Source: Calamus simplicifolius
Lineage: Eukaryota > Streptophyta > Magnoliopsida > Arecales > Arecaceae
Direction: 5' to 3'
Assembly (NCBI GenBank): GCA_900491605.1
Contig: UESW01004356.1
Span: 527,297 to 591,296 of the forward strand
DNA: 64,000 nt
Shown here: one piece after another, positions 10,934 to 23,089 of the stretch
Layout of the letters: each line of letters opens with the position of its first letter
How positions within the stretch are numbered: position 1 is the stretch's first letter
Notes under the pieces: generated by a model
The model's database searches: none
Seen by the model: the letters and a program-made list of their open reading frames with translations, nothing else
Told to the model about the DNA's origin: nothing
Made by a program: the position numbers and the translations under genes

Positions 10934-12180
10934 CACTACAAGAAAATGTCAAAATAGTGACAAAAATTAGTGATGGAAATTTTCGTCACTAAATTGTGAC
11001 GGTTTAGTAACAAAATAGTGACAAAAAATTAAAATCAGTGACGGATTAGTTTTTTCGTCACTAAACTGTCACTAAATTAGTGACGAACTATCACATCCGT
11101 CACTAATTTAGTGACGGATTGCCTTTTCGTCACTAATCCATAACAAATTAGTGACGGAAGAGTAATCCGTCACTAACTTGGTGATGGATTGCTTTTTTGT
11201 CACTAATCCGTCACAAATTAGTGATGGAAAACAATCGTCACTAATTAGTGACGAATTATTTTTCAACACTAATCCATCAAAATTAGTAATGGATGGGAAA
11301 TCCATCACTAATTTAGTGACGGATTGCCCTTCCGTCACTAATCCATAACAATTTAGTGACGGAAGAGCAATCCGTCACTAAATTAGTGACAGATTAGTGA
11401 CGGATATTTCTTCCGTCATCACAAATTAGTGACGGATGAAACAATCCGTCACTAATTTTGTGACGGATGAGGCAATCCGTCACTAACTTAGTGATGGATT
11501 GCTTTTTCGTCACTAATCCATCACAAATTAGTGATGAAAAATAATCGTCACTAATTAGTGACGAATTATTTTCCATCACTAATTCATCAAAATTAGTGAT
11601 GGATGAAAAATTCATCACTAAATTAGTGACGGAAGAGCAATCCGTCACTAAATTAGTGATGGATTGCCCCATCCGTCACTAATTTAGTGACGGATTGGCC
11701 TTTCGTCACTAATACATCACAAATTAGTGACGGATGAAATAATCCATCACTAATTTTGTGACGGATGAGGCAATCCATCACTAACTTAGTGATGAATTGC
11801 TTTTTCGTCACTAATCCATCACAAATTAGTGATGAGTGATGAATTATTTTCCATCACTAATCCATCAAAATTAGTGATGGATGGGAGATTAGTGATGGAT
11901 GAGAAATTCATCATTAATTAGTGACGGAAGAGCAATCCGTCACTAAATTAGTGATGGATTGCCCTAACCGTCACTAATTTAGTGACGGATTGGTCTTCCG
12001 TCACTAATCCGTCACTAATTTAGTGATGAAAGAGCAATTAGTGACGGATTTCTTTATCCATCACTAATTTAGTGACAAATTGCCCTTCCGTTACTAATCC
12101 ATCACAAAATTAGTGACAAAAGAGCAATCCATCACTATATTAGTAACGAATTAGTGACGGATTGCCCTTTCGTCACCAAA
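10934..12180. repeat. Left subterminal repeat array of element C
   Basis: About 1.2 kb of alternating direct and inverted TTAGTGACGGA and TCCGTCACTAA units, many decayed to TGATGGA or TCCATCA. Reading frames across it are artefacts of the repeat. Confidence 0.88.
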
Positions 12181-13350
12181 TTTATACTTTTAATATTTTT
12201 TTGTTTGAATGAGAAGAAAGAAAGCAAAATAAAAAAATTTAATAATTTATAATAATAATCAAATTTTTATTATAAATAATTGCATGTCTAATATTTTTTT
12301 AAAAGAATTAATATTAAAATAAAAAATAATAAATATTTTTAAAATTTTTCTTCATAATCGCTTTAATTTTTTTAAAAAATTAAAAATCTAACATTTTTTT
12401 AATTTTATTTTTTTTTATTTCTTTCTTTCTCTTTTTTTTTTTTTTTCTTTCTTTCTACTTGCCTCTCCATCAAAAACAGTGAAAGCTTTATCACCGTTTA
12501 GAGTTGTTACCTAATCTCGTACCCTCCGCCCCACAATTAATGAAGCAACGACTACAGCATTTACTCTTATTAACATATTATATAACGTTAAACAAAATTA
12601 TAGTATTAAACCGACGCAGAAATTGTAATTAGTGAATATACGAAGCATTGAAATTGAAATTTTAGAATTTACTAAGCTGCGCGTGGACGGAGAGGGGATG
12701 CCGTTGGCCATCAAACATGGGCACGTTGCTTGCTTAGAGGAAGGGAGTGTTGAGAGACGTCCCTTGGAATTCTCAACACCTATGAACCGTTTTAAGATCG
12801 TATTTTAATTTAGGTTGATTAACTGTTTCCTAAATTTATGTTTAGGAAACTGTTTCCTAAATTTATTTCACAGCCCAAGTATTTTAATTTTAAATAAACA
12901 GTTTCCTAAAAACTTGGCAAATAATTTAGGTTAGTTAACTGTTTCCTAAATTTATTCAGATTTTTAGAAATTAAAAAACTAACCCAAATCCACTGCTAGA
13001 TCGACGAGCCTTTAATAAAAGGGTAACAAAAATTAGATTCATAATATCAACAAAAGATTCTGCTACTTTAGTTAGCTAAAAACTTCTATTATATAAAATT
13101 AAATTAAAATGCTAGCTAGCAGTAGTAGTACCCTTTATAATAGATTCATCTTCATAGTGAGAATGCTAGAGCTATAGAACAAGATGATAGAAGCTTGCGT
13201 GCAAGCTATCCAACATTCACCTAATAATTCCATCATTAACATCACTAATCCCTATCCTATTCTGACGAAATAATAATTTCGTCGCTAACATCACTAACCC
13301 CTATCCTATTCCGTCACTAACATCACTAAGTAACCCTTCCATCCGCTTTT
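12181..13350. other. AT-rich filler of element C, no gene seen
   Basis: Contains homopolymer-rich sequence, a repeated AACTGTTTCCTAAATTTA motif (about 12815-12960), and two short CGTCACTAACATCACTAA-like remnants at about 13270-13330. No coding support. Confidence 0.5.
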
Positions 13351-13496
13351 TTTTCATCAAAACCGTAGGGCAAACCCTTTCCCACCCAGAAGATCGACCT
13401 TCCGCCCATCTTTTTCTTCTTCCCCCCATCTTCTTCTCCTCATCACCTTCCGCTCAGCTCTTCCCACCCCAAGCCATCGTCTCCCGTGAACACCAA

Positions 13497-13600
13497 ACCC
13501 CCCCCCCCCCCCCCCACACCTCCCGCTCAACTCTTCCCCCCCCCCCCCCCCCCACCCCCGCACACCTCCCGCCCCCCCCCCCCCCCCCCCCCCCCCCACC
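13497..13600. repeat. Poly-C tracts (G-rich on the minus strand)
   Basis: Three runs of 14 or more C residues within about 100 bp. The reading frames on the minus strand here are poly-glycine artefacts. The G-rich strand could form quadruplex structures, and the run lengths may be unreliable in sequencing. Confidence 0.7.
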
Positions 13601-13696
13601 CCCACCCATGCTCTCCCGTGAACCCCACCCGACCAGATCTGCTCCCCCTCCCGTGAACCCCCCACCCCCATCTTCTTCTCCCCCCCTCTCCTGTGA

Positions 13697-13935
13697 ACCG
13701 CCCCAACACTCCCGCAATCTTCTCCTGTGCTCAGATCCGGAAATGGCGTCGGTTGGTAGATTTGAGATTTGATTTGATCTTTTGTGATATTTTTCTTTTC
13801 TAATATTGGATTCTTTCAGATTGGAAGGATTCGGGGATTTGAATTGCCGAGGGTAGCTGATAGAGGATCTGATTACCCCAACACCCCCACAATCTTCTCC
13901 CTTGCCCAGATCCGGAAATGGTGTCGGTTCTAAAA
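13697..13935. repeat. Duplicated ~58 bp leader-like segment
   Basis: CCCCAACAC...CAATCTTCTCC...AGATCCGGAAATGG.GTCGGTT occurs at about 13697-13755 and again at about 13873-13930. It resembles a captured 5' untranslated or first-exon region, but the open frame after ATG is short and no product is recognised. Confidence 0.45.
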
Positions 13936-15307
13936 TTTGACCAGACTTGCTGTTCATCATCAAACACAAATATAGTATTCTGTATATTACAAGATAAATT
14001 AATATTTCAACTTCACAGATTTATTTCTCATGCTGGGTTTTGATTCAATATTACTTTAGCCTGACATATTCGGCTTGTTTACATGTTTTCTGCATCATTA
14101 ACCTTGCAGCACTTCCTCTCTTTTAATTTCTTGTTGGATCCATATTCTTGATATGTTTTCTAATCCAAAGGAAAATGTTACGGTGTTCATTTTTTTTAAT
14201 AATTCCTAAGTATATTGTATCTTTTGTGTCAAGTGCCTTGTGCATGCACAGTCTCCTGTTCTCTCTTGTTCTACCTTCATGCACCCTGAGAGAATCAAAT
14301 TGCACTAAAATGGAAGATCCACATTAGCCTTTTTTTAATCTTTTATACCCTTTGCTATGCCCGATAGTTTATTCTTTCTTAAGAAAGTTGCATACTTAAT
14401 AATTAAAGAAAATGCAGAGGCTAACCAAACATTTGGATAAGGTAGCTGATTCAATTAAAATGATCAGCTTTTAATGTGATCTTTCCTCATTATGCTTAAC
14501 AGTGTGAAAAGTTCGAAGCCTTGACATCATAAAAGAGTGTCACCTAAGATACATGAGAAGAGAAAATTCCCAAATGCTAATGTGACACATATGATGACTT
14601 AGATTCTCTCATAACAAGTGTTATTTACTTAATTTCTCATTATTGTTGATTGTATGTATGTTCTCCAAGTTCCAAGTACTTTATAGAACTTTCCAAATGT
14701 ACAAAAGGCTTGACTTTTGGATGTCGAAACCATACATGAGTACATCAAGATTTGATGGTTTATGACTGATGAATCAAATTGTATAACACCCATGGGCCAA
14801 TGATTACCATACATTTGTGAGACGCATGAATCTCCACTTTTAAATCCATTAGTCAAAAAAAGTTTTAGGCAGTGAATGTTCATAAAGCTTTGGACATCTA
14901 AGATATATGTTCATGCATTAGAGGGAAAGAAACTCATTTGTATCAGTGAAAAGTAAAGACACTGTAATTAAATGCCACTAGCATGGATTGAAGTGCAGTA
15001 CTGTATCAGTCCATACCGGCTGTACCATGCCACTCTAGTAAGGTACCACTAAAGATATATTCTTTGTGCCTTACTGTACTGATACATGATACCACATTTC
15101 ACTTTTGTTGTATTGGCACAAACATGCATACCATGTGATAGCATGGATTGTACTGGTGAGATATTGGCATCAAGACTTTAAAACATCTCGCTAGACATCT
15201 TGGGCAAGCAGAGTAACCCAAACAACAAACTGTAGTCAAATTATATATATACATGAGAAGAGTACTTTAGAGAATGGCAAAAGCTTCTGAAGGGCTAGTT
15301 GGCATAC

Positions 15308-15355
15308 CATCTCTATGTATTTTAGATGCTTGAGAATTGTCTCTGTGTCCAGCTC
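15308..15355 (-). pseudogene. Captured exon 2 of an unidentified host gene
   Basis: On the minus strand, TTTTAG precedes a 48 bp open segment (ELDTETILKHLKYIEM), followed by GTATGC. Both splice borders are good and the exon has exactly 16 codons in phase with the exon at 16362-16452. The encoded sequence looks like a real protein, but I do not recognise the family. It is a fragment with no start or stop. Confidence 0.5.
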
Positions 15356-16361
15356 CTAAAATCACATAAAACACAACATCAAGAAAAGAATGCAAAGAAG
15401 AAAGCAAAAACCAAGGACGAAAAAGAGTAGACAAGTGAAACTTCGAAAGGTGGAAACAACTAGTTGGGAAAAAATCAATAGTGCATCTCATTTTTAAATG
15501 GCAAGCATGGAGGCCATCCTTTTATAGCCATAAGCATCTAGCCTTTTCCCAACTATGTAGCATTAGCTATTCTTGCATACACTACATAACTATATCAAAA
15601 CCCATGAATACTCTTTTGAATGCTTGCACATGTGCATGTTTCTGTGCACAAACTCATGCATTTTGCTAAAGGTCTTTTTGTAGATTAATTACTTCAAGAT
15701 AAACCGACTATTGAGTTGTATCACTATCATTCAACCAATACAAAAGTACCTTCAAAATTAACCATGATGCTACCTATTATCAGAAATTGTCAGCTAGTAC
15801 ATTGACCACTTCATTAGTTTGCTGCAGATCTTTGGAGTTATAATACCCTATTAAAATGTCTTAACCACCATAAGTGTAAATACATTACATACCAAGGAAC
15901 AGATGCGCAACAAAAATCAAGATCTAAACCTCAAATTTATTTTTAACTCAAAGATAATAAGATAATTTGGTTTATGCATTATTTTATCCATTACTGTCAA
16001 AAATAATGAAATCAACAAACATACAAGGCTGTTTTGCAAGAAACAACATGCGAGTGGATGATTGCAGTTAGGGAATGAACTGCAATGCAACAGCAGATGA
16101 ACAGATTACCTGGCCATCAGTAATTATGGCAACATACAAAAAAACCCAGGAAACATTCCAGAGGTTAACTAAACACTAAGAAACATTTCAGAGGTTAACA
16201 ATCACTTTGTCACATAATGGTTTTATGAAAATCAAATTAGAGGATCAGAGCATAAGGTGAAGATATATGCATTACTATAATCTCAATCACAACCAACTAG
16301 ACTAATCTCATTTAAAATTTTTGTACATTGTGAGTGAGATGAATAACTAAAATGCAATTAC

Positions 16362-16452
16362 CTGAGGAACAGCACAGTCAGCATGGATTGGATCCCAAAC
16401 TACAGCACAAGAGCAATCCCAATCATCAGTTTGAACGACATAAAGAGGTGCC
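16362..16452 (-). pseudogene. Captured exon 1 of an unidentified host gene
   Basis: On the minus strand, TTGCAG precedes a 91 bp open segment containing TDDWDCSCAVVWDPIHADC and ending CCTCAG, followed by GTAATT. Its last codon joins in phase to the exon at 15308-15355. Cysteine, tryptophan and histidine richness and perfect splice borders argue for a genuine exon of a cellular gene carried in the transposon, opposite to the IBR5 fragment. The product is not recognised. Confidence 0.55.
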
Positions 16453-16577
16453 CTGCAACAGAAACAGAGAAACCATGTCATAATGACCCGAAGTATGAGC
16501 ACTACAAATATTGGTCTAACCCATTGAAAGATTGGAGATTGACGGATGCTGAAGAGTTGCAAAATAATTTATCTAAT

Positions 16578-16825
16578 CATTGAGTTGTTGGATCATAACC
16601 ATATCAAACTTGGGTTCTCTTCTTGGTCTTATTTGCGACCGATGTAGCTTCTGTTTAAATATTGTTATCTAGTATTATAATGCAGAGCAATGTATTGTGC
16701 GATACACTTGATACCTTAAGTTTTATGCAATTATTCTTCATCTTTCATTGAGTTGTTGGATAATAACCATACAGAATTAGAGTTCTCTTGGTCATATTTG
16801 CAGCTGATGCAACTTTTTTTTCAAA
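16578..16825 (+). repeat. Local duplication inside captured intron sequence
   Basis: TTGAGTTGTTGGAT.ATAACCATA...TTCTCTTGGTC is present at about 16581-16655 and about 16748-16815. The second copy leads into the IBR5 exon, so the duplication probably affected its upstream intron. Confidence 0.5.
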
Positions 16826-16851
16826 TTTTGTTATATGATATTCTTGTGCAG

Positions 16852-17701
16852 AACAATATGAAAGGGACAAGGCACGGGTTCTTGTTCATTGCATGTCAGG
16901 AAAAAATAGGTTTGTTTCTATTTAACATTTTTGAGTGTATATGCTATTTAGATAAGCTTCGTGTATTTACAGTACTGTTGTTTCATCTCCTTTTTGACAG
17001 GTCACCAGCTATTGTTATAGCCTACTTGATGAAAAGCAAAGGATGGCGACTTGCACAAAGTTCTCAGTGGGTTAAACATCACAGGCCTGTAGTGGAGTTG
17101 TCCCAAGGTTTGTCCTTCTCCCTAGTAGATGTTGATCTCTATCTCTCCCCCTCCCCACCCCACCCCCGCATGCAGCCTATGTCAGCAATGGACCTCTACC
17201 GCTTGGAGTGACTGTTTTGTCTTTGACTTGGTGGTTTGAAAATGTGGAAGTTGAATCATTATTTTCTTTGTTGAATATAGTCTAACCACTAGGAGATGGT
17301 TGTTACCGTGCTTTGAGTTATAGCCACAATCTTCCATTTAATCTGCTCCTGTCGCCAGTTGACTCATATATCATGTTTCATGAACTGCAGCTGTCCATCA
17401 ACAATTGCTAGAGTACGAGCAGAAACTGTTTGGATTCAATGAGCCAGTGCCGGTCCAACCTCCGTTTCCATCAGATTCAACTCCATCTTTTGGGTTTGGG
17501 TATCCCAGGGCAATCAGTAATTCTCCGGTACCAATATTCAATCAGCCCACCATGCCATCCATCTTTGAGCGCATTGATCCAAACACGACCCCCAGTAATT
17601 TTGTTTTTGGAGCTGGGAAGAATTCAGAACAGAAAATCATGGGAAGCAGCACCTTCAATGTCATCCCTCCTGGGAGTGAAACCCCCATGGACAGCTCGTA
17701 G
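16852..17701 (+). pseudogene. IBR5: 3' fragment of IBR5-type dual-specificity phosphatase
   Basis: IBR5 is a plant phosphatase acting in auxin and abscisic acid responses on MAP kinases. Three exons with intact GT-AG borders are present: 16852-16909, 17001-17107 and 17391-17701. The first two join to give the P-loop signature HCMSGKNRSPA, with the catalytic Cys and Arg present, followed by AYLMKSKGWRLA and QWVKHHRP. The third encodes LLEYEQKLFG, the FGFGYP and PIFNQP segments and the typical ending PMDSS, then TAG. The N-terminal zinc-ribbon-like region and the first half of the phosphatase domain are absent, as is any start codon in place. The reading frame has no internal stop. Lying inside CACTA element C, it is best explained as a captured gene fragment. 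A transcript could yield antisense, chimeric or small RNA affecting the parent gene, but this is inference. Confidence 0.88.
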
Positions 17702-17990
17702 AGTCCCCAAGGCATCCGAATTTGGTACCAAGAAGAGTGGTACATTTCTCAAGTGTAGAGTCCCCAAGGCAGCCGAAGACATCTTAATAATTTGATGTCT
17801 AATGTACAAAACATTAGCATTGTTGATGTATACAGATATATTTATCTTATTTTATAAAATATATTTTTATTCTTAAATTTAATTTTCATCTATAAATTTC
17901 ATTAGAATGCATTAAATATATTATAATTTAAAAATAATTTTAAATTTATAAGAATAAAAATTTGATGAAATTTTATTAGGTTAATGATGA
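17702..17990 (+). other. Captured 3' untranslated region of IBR5 fragment
   Basis: Non-coding sequence after the stop has a duplicated GTAGAGTCCCCAAGGCA motif (about 17698 and 17756), then AT-rich sequence before the right subterminal repeats begin. Inferred to be 3' UTR by position. Confidence 0.45.
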
Positions 17991-18522
17991 ATTAGTGATG
18001 ATTTATGATAGAAATAATAGTGATGGAGTAGTGATGAAAATATTAGTGATTGATTAGTGATGGAAAATAACGAATGACTGATGGATTCTTTCGTCACTAA
18101 TTCGTCATTATTAGTGACGGACTAATGACGAAAGTTTTAGTGACTAAATTTTCGTCAATAATTTGTAATGGAACAGTGATGGAAATATTTGTGATGGAAT
18201 AGTGATGGAATAATGCATGATGGATAATTCATCACTAATCCGTCATAATTTAGTGACGGAAAATATGTTTCGTCATAAATTTTTGACGGAATATTTCATC
18301 ATAAATCCATCACAATTTAGTGATGAAAAATGTTGTCACAAATTTTTGATGGAATATTCCGTCACAAATCCGTCACTAAATTTAGTGACGGAGGTCCGTC
18401 ACTAAATTTAGTGACGGCAAAAATAGTGATGATAAGATTTTCGTCACTAATCCGTCACTAAACAGTTTGTGATGGAATAGTGATGGATATTTTTATCACT
18501 ATTTTAATATTTTCTTGTAGTG
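17990..18522. repeat. Right subterminal repeat array of element C
   Basis: TTAGTGACGGA and TGATGGA units up to the terminus TTTTCTTGTAGTG at 18522. Confidence 0.85.
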
Positions 18523-21500
18523 TTCTCCTTTAACACACACGCTCCAGTTCTGCGTGCCTCTTGAAGCTGCTAATCGTTCAATCTAAAATTGTACCCATTA
18601 ACAAAATAGCCAGTAGAGGTTGTTACGATCTTCAATGGCCATTGCGATAGACATTTAATTAAAATATTGTCGGTTGTGGACCATGGATCGTTTACCTATA
18701 AATTAATAAGCTATTCACAACCAATTTGAAAAATAAAAGTCATTATTGAAATTGATTGAGTGATACTACTTATAAATTTATAAAACCAGTAAGCGAACTC
18801 CGTTTCTAACTTCTGCCCAATTGCAACTTGACTGATGTCGGGATTCATCTGTCGTTGTCTATCATAATACATCCTTATGGGATGATAAGGATTAAAACTT
18901 ATGTTAGTAATTAAATATTGTGGTATATTGTAATTTAAATTAGAAGTTCCAATTAAGCATTGAAGTATACACTTACTCAATATATAGATCGACTTCTCTA
19001 CAGTTCATTAGGATGTAATAATGTGCTGCATTATACTCCATATCGCTAAGATTTCTTGACTTCTGTCCCCCAAATGAACGGCCGATACCTTTAAAAATTG
19101 ATATTCTACCGTCATTAGGTTCTCCTTCGTCCACATATACGTCATCGTTACGACCAAGATTCCGGCTCCTCGTGTGGACGTGACCCTCAAAATAATGCGA
19201 GGCAAAAGCTAAAACTTCTTCGACAAAGTGTGCATTGCATATAGAACCTTCAACCCTTGCCTTATTATGCACATTATTTTTTAGCTTCTTAAGGTACCTA
19301 TATGTAAAGTTGAGATAAAAAATTAACCAATTTTCTCACAATAAAATAATATTTGAAATGTCAACATGCCTTAATGATGTATATATTTACCTCTCAAAAG
19401 GATACATCCAGCGATACTGCATGGGACCAGCTATGCTCGCTTCGTATGGCAAGTGAATCGGTAAATGCTCCATTGAGTCAAAAAAACTGGAAAAAAATAT
19501 TCGCTCCAGCTTGCATAAAATAATTAGAATTTCCTCCTTAAGCCTTGCCATGGATGAAGAAGTAATGACAGAGGCAGATAACTCCTTGAAGAACAAACTG
19601 AGCTCCGTCAATGCCTTCCAGACATGTTGCGGAAGCAACTCACGAAAAGCTATAGGCAATAACCGTTGCATGAAAACATGGCAGTCGTGACTCTTCATGC
19701 CGAACAACTTGAGCTTACGCATGTCCACACACCTACCGCTATTTGAGGCATAACCATCTAAAAATTTTAACCCTCTAAGCCAGTTACATAAAACTTCTCG
19801 TGAATTTCTGTCAAGAGTGTAACAAGCTTTAAGATAGGTCCCGTCGGCACTCCTCCTCAAATCACCTCTTCTGCAATACTAATTAAGTTCTTCTCTTGAC
19901 TTTGCAGTGTCTTTGGTTTTTCTCAGGATGTTTAGCACAGTGTTAAATATGTTATCAAAGAAATTTTTCTCGATATGCATAATATCCAAGTTGTGCCGGA
20001 TGAGATTTGTACTCCAATACGGCAAATCCCAAAATATACTCCTTTCTTCTAGTTATGTTCCTTACATATACGGCCATTTATTCTATCTGCATCGGGTTCC
20101 CAAGCATACCTCAACCCCAAATGCTCTATAGTATCAAATATATCCGTGCCGGACCTAACCGGTTCGGCGAATTTTGTGACAGCTTTGTTCTTCCGAAAGG
20201 ATGTCAAGTTATGCCTGTAAGGATGATTTGGAGGCAAGAACTTCCTATGATTATCAAACCATGACTGCTTACCACTCTTCTGCAATGTAAATGCATCCGA
20301 ATCATACATGCAATGGGGGCATACCAGACGTCCAGCAGTGCTCCAACCAGACAACATTGCATATGCCAAGAAGTCACTTGTTGTCTACATCAAAGCAGCT
20401 CTCATGATGAAATTCTATTTCATAGAAATGTCGTAGGCTAGGACTCATGTTTCCCACAACATTTTCAATTCGGCCACCAACGGTTGCAGGAAGACATCAA
20501 TCTTTTCCTTTGGATTTGATGGTCCTGGAACCAAAACTGTCAAAAACATTGCAGAATCTTTTATGCACTTCCATAGAGGAAGGTTATATACAGTCAGTAT
20601 CATATGCCAACATGAATACTGTTGGCCCGCTTGACCAAATGGTTGGAAGCCATCGGTATAAAGACCTAATCTCACATTCCTTATATCTTCAGCGAAAGCA
20701 GGATGATTTTCATTGAAATGCTTCCAAGCTTTTGAATATGACGGATGCCGCATTTCATCCTCTTTAGATTCATGTTCGGCATGCCATCTCATATCAGCAG
20801 CTGTAGCCTTAGATCTGTATAATCTCTGCAGGCGTGGAGTAAGAGGAAATAATGTATCCTCTTGTAAGGCACACTTTTCCTCCTACTTGTACTAGCTCCC
20901 CCTTCGCCATTTTTGTACCTCGATTGCCCACAAATCTTACACCATCGCAGCTCGGAGTCTTCACCCCAATATATCATACAATTGTTCAAGCAACAATCGA
21001 TCTTATTAACTGGGAACTGGGAGCCCAAGCCCACGCAACAACTTCTTCGTTGAGTAAAAACTGTCTGCTACAACATTATCATTTGGCAAAATTTCCTTAA
21101 TTAACCCAGCTACAGAATTGAACGCCTTTTCTGATAATCGATATTTTGCCTTAATATTCAACAACCGAGCAGCCGTAGACAACTGGGAATGGCCCTCACA
21201 ACCAGGATACAATTCTTGATTTGCAGCACGCAACATATCATAAAATTGTTGTGCATCTAGATTTGGTTCTTCCATAAATGTATTCTGATTGAATTCATTA
21301 CCCGATGCATTCATCACCATTTCTTCATATGTGTTTAAATTCACAAATGGTTCATCTACGGGAATTGACACTTGTTGGCTTGTAACAACTGCTGGAATTT
21401 CCTCTGGTTCACCATGACAGTACCAAACATCGTAATCAGGAACAAACCCCTTTTTACACAAATGCACCTTAACAGTTTTAACATCTCTGTAGGCTTTATT

Positions 21501-21660
21501 CTGACACCTGTGATAGTTGCATGGGCACCTAATCCTAGGCCATCCATCCATTCAGGTTGGCTACATGCAAATGCGATAAATCTTCCAATCCATTCAGAAA
21601 ATCTGGATTAAGCAAGCCATCTTTTATCCTTGCATACATCCACGAGCGAGCCCCGCTCAT

Positions 21661-22039
21661 TTTTTACCGACTTATACAATTTCTGGTAAACCATTAAAGG
21701 AAACCACATTATAAAACTATATTAGCATTACTAAATATATAACTAAATTATTTTTTTTACACAACTAAGGTTAATAACAACCATTTAAATCATTTATAAC
21801 TAAACCAATATTATTTTACACAACTAAGGTCCCTACCCTGCAAGGCCGGGCCACGGCTACGATCCTTGGCGTGCTAGTAAGGACCGAGGTACAGGTTCAT
21901 GCCAGGCTAATGCTAGGGCTTGAGTTCGGGTCGGGCCGCAAGGCGGTCCGTTCAATCATGAGACTTCACAAGCATTCAAGTGTCCTAAATTAATTCCACC
22001 TTCACTCCATGTCTAAAAGGTAAGGCCCTATCCCATTCA
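21661..22039 (-). other. 5' leader of TnpD-like gene, element B
   Basis: Mirror of 198-576, including the GC-rich block at about 21835-21960. No gene seen. Confidence 0.4.
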
Positions 22040-22236
22040 AGAATATTTTTTGTGATATGTTATTCTGCTATTAATTATCATCGATCGGTTACATTGAAAT
22101 TTCAGCAGCATTTCCCCATATGTTCTCCTAAATGTGTGGCATATATGCCACACTAGGAGAACGTATGAGCAAATACAAACCGCAATCTCAACCAACGATG
22201 ATTAATAGCAGACTAACATATCGCAAAAAATATTCT
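22040..22236. repeat. Foldback palindrome, element B copy
   Basis: Reverse-complement counterpart of 1-197 with the GGCATATATGCC core and AGAATATTTTTTG ends. Directly right of it (about 22233-22295) are two further short hairpins, TCTCAAA...TTTGAGA and GAGAATTTG...CAAATTCTC. Confidence 0.65.
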
Positions 22237-22299
22237 CAAACTGTCCACCAGGACAATTTGAGAATTTGCAAGACTAAGTCTTACAAATTCTCAAACGGG

Positions 22300-23085
22300 T
22301 CTAAAGGTTATAGTGCTGTGATTAATAATATGGAAATCCGAAGACAATCGAACTTATGCTTGTTATTCATAAATTCTTGTCAATTATACATATATAGGAA
22401 TAGTGTTCTATATATAGTCACTGACTTCTTAAGATTATTATGTCGAATATAAATGTTTGTGAAGACTAAAATATAAATCATTGAAACTACTAATTTGTTG
22501 CTGAAAATTAAATAAAACTACAACAAGACTTTCATTCTAGCATTACATAATTTAATGCATCATTCAATTTGAAGCAGAATGTAAATAATCAAGACATAAT
22601 AATTGTAAATAACTACAAATGCACAAATATTATTGCATAAACAGCTATAAAGAAATGAAAAGCTACGACTGCTATTTTGAAATTAGCTAATCTAAAGAGT
22701 TATGGTTAATGAGCTAAATTAGTTGACCTAAATAGCTAAGTTAATTCAGCTCGACCTATCTAAAGAGTTTTGATTGATGATCTAAAGAGCTAAGATTGAT
22801 GGTCTAAAATCAGCTTACTTGAAAAGTTAAAACTGATAAGCTAAATTAATTGACCTAAATAGCTACGATTTATGAGTTAAATCAGTTGATTTAAAGAGTC
22901 ATGATTGATGAGCTAAATCAATCTATCTAAAGAGCTACGACAAATGACATAAATTAATTAATTTATTAGAGTGATCATTATCCATATATATATATATATA
23001 TATAGTAATACTATTGTGTGACCATTTGAATTAGTCCTATCGAAGCAAGTATCACTTAGTATCAGTATTGTGTGACATAAATTAA
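22300..23085. other. AT-rich segment with degenerate AGCTAAAT repeats
   Basis: At about 22680-22960, a degenerate tandem unit of roughly 60-65 bp recurs (GAGCTAAAT...GACCTAAATAGCTA...CTAAAGAG). A TA microsatellite lies at about 22984-23002. No gene is supported. Confidence 0.45.
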
Positions 23086-23089
23086 CAGG

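Larger units (their letters stand above)
10934..18522. mobile_element. Non-autonomous CACTA element C carrying gene fragments
   Basis: A 7589 bp element with matching termini (CACTACAAGAAAAT at both ends, nearly identical for about 28 bp), a 3 bp TSD (TTC) and long subterminal arrays of TTAGTGACGGA-type repeats (10934-12180 and 17990-18522). No transposase sequence was found. The interior holds poly-C tracts, five exon-like segments from two host genes, and AT-rich filler. This is the organisation of gene-capturing CACTA derivatives. Its subterminal motif (AGTGACGG) differs from that of A and B (AGCGACGC), so a different TnpA-like protein presumably mobilised it. Confidence 0.9.
10370..21660 (-). 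pseudogene. TnpD-like transposase, element B, split by CACTA C
   Basis: The gene starts MSGARSWMYARI at 21660 and ends HETNDTD before a stop at 10370-10372. Sequence order matches element A: transposase-associated domain (about 21660-21360), transposase_21 (about 20800-20050), DUF4218-like (19860-19387), exons at about 19300-18760, and a DUF4216-like end. Element C (10934-18522) separates the last exon into 18526 and above, and 10930 and below. Frameshifts are evident near 21590, 21010, 20440 and 20030. The in-frame TGA after WPMK is identical to that of element A. The WDLPYW codon that is a stop in A is intact TGG here, so the lesions are partly private and partly shared. Confidence 0.85.

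Noticed and set aside
13357..13969. Glycine-rich protein gene on the minus strand
   Set aside because: Poly-Gly comes from C homopolymers; several frames are equally open.
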